Assembly: GCA_958349075.1 (NCBI GenBank) | Contig: CATWBR010000180.1 | Coordinates: forward strand, 1-8,556 | From: an uncultured Clostridium sp. | GTDB taxonomy: Bacteria; Bacillota; Clostridia; Lachnospirales; Lachnospiraceae | Direction: 5' to 3' | Length of the DNA stretch: 8,556 nucleotides | Part shown: positions 4,875-8,556 of the stretch, piece after piece | How the letters are laid out: every line of letters begins with the position of its first letter | Numbering within the stretch: the first letter of the stretch is position 1 | The notes under the pieces: model-generated | Databases searched by the model: none | What the model was told of the DNA's origin: nothing | Seen by the model: the letters and a program-made list of their open reading frames with translations, nothing else | Translations under genes and position numbers: made by a program

Positions 4875-6509
4875 ATGCAGGTAGTTAAAACTGACATACT
4901 TGTCATCGGCGGGGGAATCGCAGGCTGTTTTGCTGCAATCAGAGCGGCAAAAATGGGAAAGAGCGTAGCGGTTCTTGACAAAGCCACACTCCGGCGGGGA
5001 GGCAGTGTGGGACCGGGAATGGATCATGTGTCCATCGGCGTACATCCGGATTCTATCAGCTACGAAGAAGCCAGGAAATATGCTTCCACATCAAAAAAAG
5101 AACTGGTAGATCCAAACGTCACGCTGGCGGTAGACGTCCATGCTTATGAGCGCGTACAGGATATGGAGGAATTCGGCATTCCTGTCAGGGAAGATGACGG
5201 AAGCTATTTTATCTGGAGGATACCGGAGCGCCATTACTGCTGTGTTTCTTACAGAGGTGTGGATACAAAGGTGAAGCTGGGTCAGGCGGTTGAAAAGACA
5301 AGTGCCCGGGTTTTCGAGAGGACAATGGGAGTGGAACTCCTGAAAAAAGACGGCCGGGTGGTCGGAGCAATCGGAATGAATACAAGGACCGGAGAACTCA
5401 CGGCTTTCCTTGCAAAAGCGACGATACTTTCAACCGGAGAGACGACAAGGCAGTACATTGCCCCGGACGGCCCCTATAATACATATTTTTCACCGACAAA
5501 TACCGGCGACGCGGAGGCGATGGCTTACCGGGCCGGCGCCAAGATGGTCAACATGGAATTCCTGTACTGGGATTATGTGCTGGTGAGGGCCGGAGGCGGA
5601 ATCGTGGGAGTGAAACCCTTTGACAAGATGGCAAAGCTCGTAAACCGCAACGGTGACGTCATTCTTAATACACCGGAGGAGAGCGTAATGCGCTGCTTCC
5701 TGATGCAGAAAGAACTGATTGAGGGCCGCGGCCCGCTGTACTGGGATTTGAGGGATCTCCCTGAAGACGTTATCAAGATGCATGAGAGAGAAATGTCCAA
5801 CGAATACCCAATCACAAAACAGTGGTTTAAACAGAGAAAACTGGATTTGAGAAAAGATCTGATACCGATGAAACTGGATCCCTGCTGTATTATGGGAGGC
5901 CCGTTAGTAGATGAAACATTGAAGACTTCGGTTCCGGGCCTGTATGCCGCCGGAGCGACGACTGCATTTGCGAGAGCGATTGTCGGGGCCAGTGTGACCG
6001 GTGACATTGCCGGTGAGCAGGCATCCATTTTTGCGGAAACAGCAGGAGAACCGGAGGTTTCGACCGAGTATCTGAAAGACCTTGAAAATGCCATCCTGGC
6101 CCCGCTCGGCAGGGAGGAAGGCATCGACCCGAAAGAGCTGGAACTGGCGGCAAGAGGGCTGATCACGGAATACGTGGGTTATTTCAAAGACGAAAAGATG
6201 ATGGAGTACGCACTTGAAAAACTCCTGGATCTCAAAAATAATTTTACGGATAAGATGACGGCGGACAGTCCTCACGAACTGATGAGGTGCTGTGAAGTTA
6301 AAAGTATTATTGATTATGCGGAAATGCATATCAGGGCATCCCTTTACCGCAAGGAAACGAGGTTCCGCCATCTGGCCAATTATGTGCACTATCGCGCTGA
6401 CTACCCCGACACCGATCCGAAATGGGAGAAGTGGGTGGTTGTGGAAAAGGGCGAGAACAACGAGATGGAGCTTAGCACAAGCGAAATTCCGGAATTAAAG
6501 GAGGCATAA
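4875..6509 (+). CDS. AprA/fumarate-reductase-like FAD-dependent oxidoreductase
   Basis: This 544-residue cytoplasmic flavoprotein belongs to the fumarate reductase/succinate dehydrogenase/adenylylsulfate reductase alpha family. DILVIGGGIAG (7-17) is the FAD Rossmann motif. RRGGSVGPGMDHV (40-52) replaces the SHTxAAxGG that carries covalent FAD in fumarate reductase, so FAD is probably non-covalent. TNTGDAEAMAYRAGA (208-222), EGRGPLYWDL (283-292), GLYAAGA (355-361) and a C-terminal ETRFRHLANYVHYRADYP (494-511) complete the family pattern. The catalytic HYTMGG of fumarate reductases is CCIMGG here (337-342), and no TEGxRGEGG loop is seen, so fumarate is an unlikely substrate. There is no signal peptide, haem domain or FMN-binding domain. 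The ATG at 4875 follows a strong AGGGAGG (4861-4867); an in-frame ATG at 4818 has no such site. The 3-bp gap to an AprB-like ferredoxin suggests a two-subunit enzyme. No sulfate-reduction genes are nearby, so a true AprA is unlikely. Confidence 0.88.
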   Translation: MQVVKTDILVIGGGIAGCFAAIRAAKMGKSVAVLDKATLRRGGSVGPGMDHVSIGVHPDSISYEEARKYASTSKKELVDPNVTLAVDVHAYERVQDMEEFGIPVREDDGSYFIWRIPERHYCCVSYRGVDTKVKLGQAVEKTSARVFERTMGVELLKKDGRVVGAIGMNTRTGELTAFLAKATILSTGETTRQYIAPDGPYNTYFSPTNTGDAEAMAYRAGAKMVNMEFLYWDYVLVRAGGGIVGVKPFDKMAKLVNRNGDVILNTPEESVMRCFLMQKELIEGRGPLYWDLRDLPEDVIKMHEREMSNEYPITKQWFKQRKLDLRKDLIPMKLDPCCIMGGPLVDETLKTSVPGLYAAGATTAFARAIVGASVTGDIAGEQASIFAETAGEPEVSTEYLKDLENAILAPLGREEGIDPKELELAARGLITEYVGYFKDEKMMEYALEKLLDLKNNFTDKMTADSPHELMRCCEVKSIIDYAEMHIRASLYRKETRFRHLANYVHYRADYPDTDPKWEKWVVVEKGENNEMELSTSEIPELKEA

Positions 6510-6512
6510 TTT

Positions 6513-6779
6513 ATGAGCGTTAGAATTATTCATGACAATTGCAAAAAATGTAAGGCATGCTATAATCAATGTCCAAACGATGTGATTGGCTGGAATGATA
6601 AAGAGAATGCCCCTTTTATAGCATATCCCGACGAGTGCAGCCACTGCGGCGTGTGCGCGCTGGAATGTAAACACGGGGCCATCAGCCATACCATACCGCT
6701 GGCCTGCTGCGATGATATTATGACATTTACGCCTGCCGTCAATAAACCCGAGAAATTTGACTGGAAAAAATGGGTTTAA
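6513..6779 (+). CDS. AprB-like 2x[4Fe-4S] ferredoxin subunit
   Basis: This is an 88-residue electron-transfer protein. Its two cluster motifs are CX2CX2CX3CP at Cys10, 13, 16 and 20 and CX2CX2CX3C at Cys42, 45, 48 and 52. The longer spacing between motifs, the PNDVIGW following the first and the HGAIS after the second resemble the beta subunit of adenylylsulfate reductase more than an ordinary small clostridial ferredoxin. AprB's long C-terminal arm, which wraps around AprA, is mostly missing; only about 25 residues follow the last cluster, ending in WKKWV. A further Cys-Cys pair is at 65-66. AAAGGAGG (6497-6504), inside the end of the flavoprotein gene, sits 8 bp before the ATG. It probably feeds electrons to, or takes them from, the flavoprotein encoded immediately upstream. 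Confidence 0.9.
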   Translation: MSVRIIHDNCKKCKACYNQCPNDVIGWNDKENAPFIAYPDECSHCGVCALECKHGAISHTIPLACCDDIMTFTPAVNKPEKFDWKKWV

Positions 6780-6802
6780 AATCTGAAAGAGGGGAAACGT
6801 CT

Positions 6803-8296
6803 ATGAAAAAAGATAAACCGAAACCACGTGAAAAACGTCAGCCAAGTCTGTTTGTTGCTCTTTTACCCATTGTTCTGATGCTGTTTATAATCGGCATTGG
6901 TTTCTCGGTCCTTAAGCTGCCTCTGACCATGGTACTTTTGATGTCGGGCGCCGCCGCAGGCCTTGTGGCCCTCTATCTCGGCTGCACCTGGGAGGATATG
7001 CAGGAGGCAATCTCCGAGAAGGTAGGACGTTCCACCGGCGCCATCATGATACTGATGGCGGTTGGAATGCTGATCGGCTCCTGGATGATTTCCGGTACCC
7101 TGCCGATGATGATTTATTACGGAATTCAGATCATCAACACCAAGTTTTTGTATGTCACGGCCTTTTTAGCCACGGCGATTGTAGCCGTAATGTCGGGGAC
7201 ATCTTACGGAGCGGCGGGCACCATGGGCGTTGTTGTAATGAGTATTGCAGCCACGCTGAACATGTCACTGCCGATTACGGCGGGAGCCGCTGTTGCAGGC
7301 GCCTATTTCGGAGATAAGCTGAGCCCTCTGTCGGACACGACGGTTCTTGCATCCACTGTGACAAACACAAATATTTACGATCATATCAGACATATGCTGT
7401 GGACGACACTTCCGGCCAGCCTGCTGGGCCTTATCGTGTACCTGATTGCAGGCTTTAACAGCCCCGGCGGAGCCGTAGATTCCGAACTTGTTACCACGAT
7501 GATGTCGCAGTTCAGCCAGATTTACAACTGGCATATCCTGCTGCTTCTGCCGTTGGCCATCGTCCTGATAGGCAGCGCCATGAAGTATCCGACTGCGCCC
7601 GTTATGTTTATATCCAGTGTTGTGGCCTGTATTCTGGCCATGGGAATCCAGGGATTCTCCTTTATCGATGTCTTCAATTCCTGCGCAACCGGCTTCAAGG
7701 TTACTATGGTCGACAAAGCGGGATTTGACTCTGCGGCGGTAATACCCGAGGTGCTGAAACTGGTCAACAGGGGCGGTATCAGCAGTATGATGGAGATGGT
7801 ATTAATTACATACTGCGCCTATATTTTTGGAGGAATTATCTCCTGTGCGGGCTGTCTCGACGTCCTGCTTCAGAAACTCCAGACCAAGGTTAAATCGGAT
7901 TCGGGCATCATCTGCAGTACCGTAGCGGCCAGCCTGCTCACAAGCTTAATCGGAGGAGTTTCCTATCTGACAATTATCGTATCTGCAGAATTATTTGGTG
8001 ATGTGTACAGGGAGCGGGGACTTGCCTCCTGCAACCTGTCGCGTACGCTGGAAGATTCCGGTACCGTAATCACGGCGCTCGTTCCGTGGACGGGCGGCGC
8101 CGTATACATGGCGGCCACTCTGGGCGTCGCAACGCTTGATTATCTGCCGTGGGCCATTATGAACTATACAGGGTTCCTGTTTGCCATCTTCTATGCAGTC
8201 ACGGGCATCAGCATCAAGAGAGTTGCCCCGGAAAAGCCGAATAAGGCGAAGGGGGCGCCTGCGGAAGCCGAAGGCTTATGCGCGGCGGAACATTAA
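6803..8296 (+). CDS. NhaC-family Na+/H+ or organic-acid antiporter
   Basis: This is a 497-residue membrane protein with about eleven to twelve hydrophobic segments. AYFGDKLSPLSDTTVLAS (167-184) is the signature of the NhaC family, and SRTLEDSGTVITALVPWTGG (413-432) with LGVATLDYLPWAIMNY (440-455) is the conserved late motif. A positively charged N-terminus precedes the first membrane segment at about residue 16. The ATG at 6803 follows AGAGGGG (6788-6794); an in-frame ATG at 6770 would overlap the ferredoxin gene and has no clear site. The family includes Na+/H+ antiporters and the Bacillus malate-lactate/Na+ antiporter MleN. In this operon, exchange of the flavoprotein's substrate and product is therefore as plausible as simple sodium export. 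The specificity cannot be read from the sequence. The gap to the ferredoxin gene is 23 bp, so it should be cotranscribed. Confidence 0.9.
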   Translation: MKKDKPKPREKRQPSLFVALLPIVLMLFIIGIGFSVLKLPLTMVLLMSGAAAGLVALYLGCTWEDMQEAISEKVGRSTGAIMILMAVGMLIGSWMISGTLPMMIYYGIQIINTKFLYVTAFLATAIVAVMSGTSYGAAGTMGVVVMSIAATLNMSLPITAGAAVAGAYFGDKLSPLSDTTVLASTVTNTNIYDHIRHMLWTTLPASLLGLIVYLIAGFNSPGGAVDSELVTTMMSQFSQIYNWHILLLLPLAIVLIGSAMKYPTAPVMFISSVVACILAMGIQGFSFIDVFNSCATGFKVTMVDKAGFDSAAVIPEVLKLVNRGGISSMMEMVLITYCAYIFGGIISCAGCLDVLLQKLQTKVKSDSGIICSTVAASLLTSLIGGVSYLTIIVSAELFGDVYRERGLASCNLSRTLEDSGTVITALVPWTGGAVYMAATLGVATLDYLPWAIMNYTGFLFAIFYAVTGISIKRVAPEKPNKAKGAPAEAEGLCAAEH

Positions 8297-8318
8297 GTTT
8301 TACATCCAATACTACATT

Positions 8319-8384
8319 CGGGAGTGGCGCACAATGCCATGAAATCAATCGGATTTCGTGGCAGGAGCGGCGCTCCCGTTTTTT
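8319..8384 (+). terminator. Two-tier hairpin terminator of the flavoprotein operon
   Basis: The outer stem CGGGAGTGGCGC (8319-8330) pairs with GCGGCGCTCCCG (8367-8378) over 12 positions with one G-G mismatch and one G-T pair. An inner stem, GCCATGAAATC (8336-8346) with GATTTCGTGGC (8352-8362), forms 11 pairs including one wobble around the loop AATCG. ACAAT and AGGA make an asymmetric internal loop. TTTTTT (8379-8384) follows directly. The structure begins 22 bp after the antiporter stop codon. Confidence 0.85.
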
Positions 8385-8471
8385 GCATGAAGGAAAAAAG
8401 AAGATAAGGATTTTATTGAGGAATGAGAACGCCGCCGGGACGGCCGGTGGGCGGAATGGTGAGGGGAGATT

Positions 8472-8556
8472 ATGAGTCTTCAGTCCCGTTTGGAGGTTGT
8501 TGCGGGTGGGGAATCCGGGCAGAAAAAGTTCCTACGGGAAACGCTTGCGCTCGTTG
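8472..8556 (+). CDS. Start of an unidentified gene, cut by the window edge
   Basis: An ATG at 8472 is preceded by GAGGGGAG (8461-8468) and opens 28 codons that run off the window, beginning MSLQSRLEVV and ending TLALV. Nothing in these residues identifies a family. It follows the terminator at 8319-8384, so it probably belongs to another transcription unit, or depends on readthrough. A GC-rich inverted repeat (CCGCC 8432-8436, GGCGG 8450-8454) lies just before its ribosome binding site. A competing frame from the ATG at 8423 is also open to the edge but has an improbable Gly/Pro/Cys-rich composition. Confidence 0.5.
   Translation, partial: MSLQSRLEVVAGGESGQKKFLRETLALV

Noticed and set aside
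5573..6166. Long antisense frame inside the flavoprotein gene
   Set aside because: It is a shadow of codon usage in the sense gene, rich in serine and without recognisable motifs or a start signal.
4875..6779. True adenylylsulfate reductase AprAB
   Set aside because: The beta subunit lacks the long tail, the active-site region differs, and no sulfate adenylyltransferase or sulfite reductase genes are near.
8278..8475. A 65-codon frame spanning the antiporter end and the terminator
   Set aside because: It overlaps the antiporter gene and a strong terminator, has no ribosome binding site, and its residues look like random translation.

Overview
The window reads as chromosomal DNA from an anaerobic, low-to-mid GC Gram-positive of the Clostridia, plausibly Lachnospiraceae. 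The basis is AGGAGG-type ribosome binding sites before nearly every gene, T-tailed intrinsic terminators, oxygen-sensitive enzymes (two radical-SAM proteins, a ferredoxin-linked flavoprotein) and the protein families present. The family assignment of the organism is inference. All genes lie on the + strand.

Layout. (1) 1-190: non-coding, with a 9-bp hairpin and a probable promoter. (2) 191-1081: a LysR-type regulator whose stop codon sits in the loop of an 11-bp hairpin. (3) 1190-3353: two adjacent radical-SAM genes, the first MoaA/SPASM-like and the second HemN/HemW-like, closed by a strong terminator at 3423-3465. (4) 3354-3710: a regulatory intergenic region with a good promoter and several inverted repeats. 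(5) 3711-4691: a KdgT-family sugar-acid permease. (6) 4875-8296: a three-gene operon of an AprA/fumarate-reductase-like FAD protein, an AprB-like 2x[4Fe-4S] ferredoxin and an NhaC-family antiporter, closed by a two-tier terminator at 8319-8384. (7) 8472 to the window edge: the first 28 codons of an unrecognised gene.

How it may work together. The permease would import an organic or sugar acid. The soluble flavoprotein-ferredoxin pair would reduce or oxidise an organic acid in the cytoplasm, and the NhaC-type protein would exchange ions or organic acids. The flavoprotein keeps the FAD fold but lacks the fumarate-reductase active-site signatures, so its substrate is probably not fumarate.

The most striking non-coding signal is a near-identical 17-bp palindromic element (16/17) placed once upstream of the permease and once upstream of the flavoprotein operon. 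Each copy lies 53 bp from its best candidate -10 box, so its centre is near -65. That is the classical position and 15-bp geometry of a LysR-type recognition site, and it suggests one regulator, perhaps the LysR encoded here, controls both units. The substrate and the role of the paired radical-SAM enzymes cannot be determined from this sequence.
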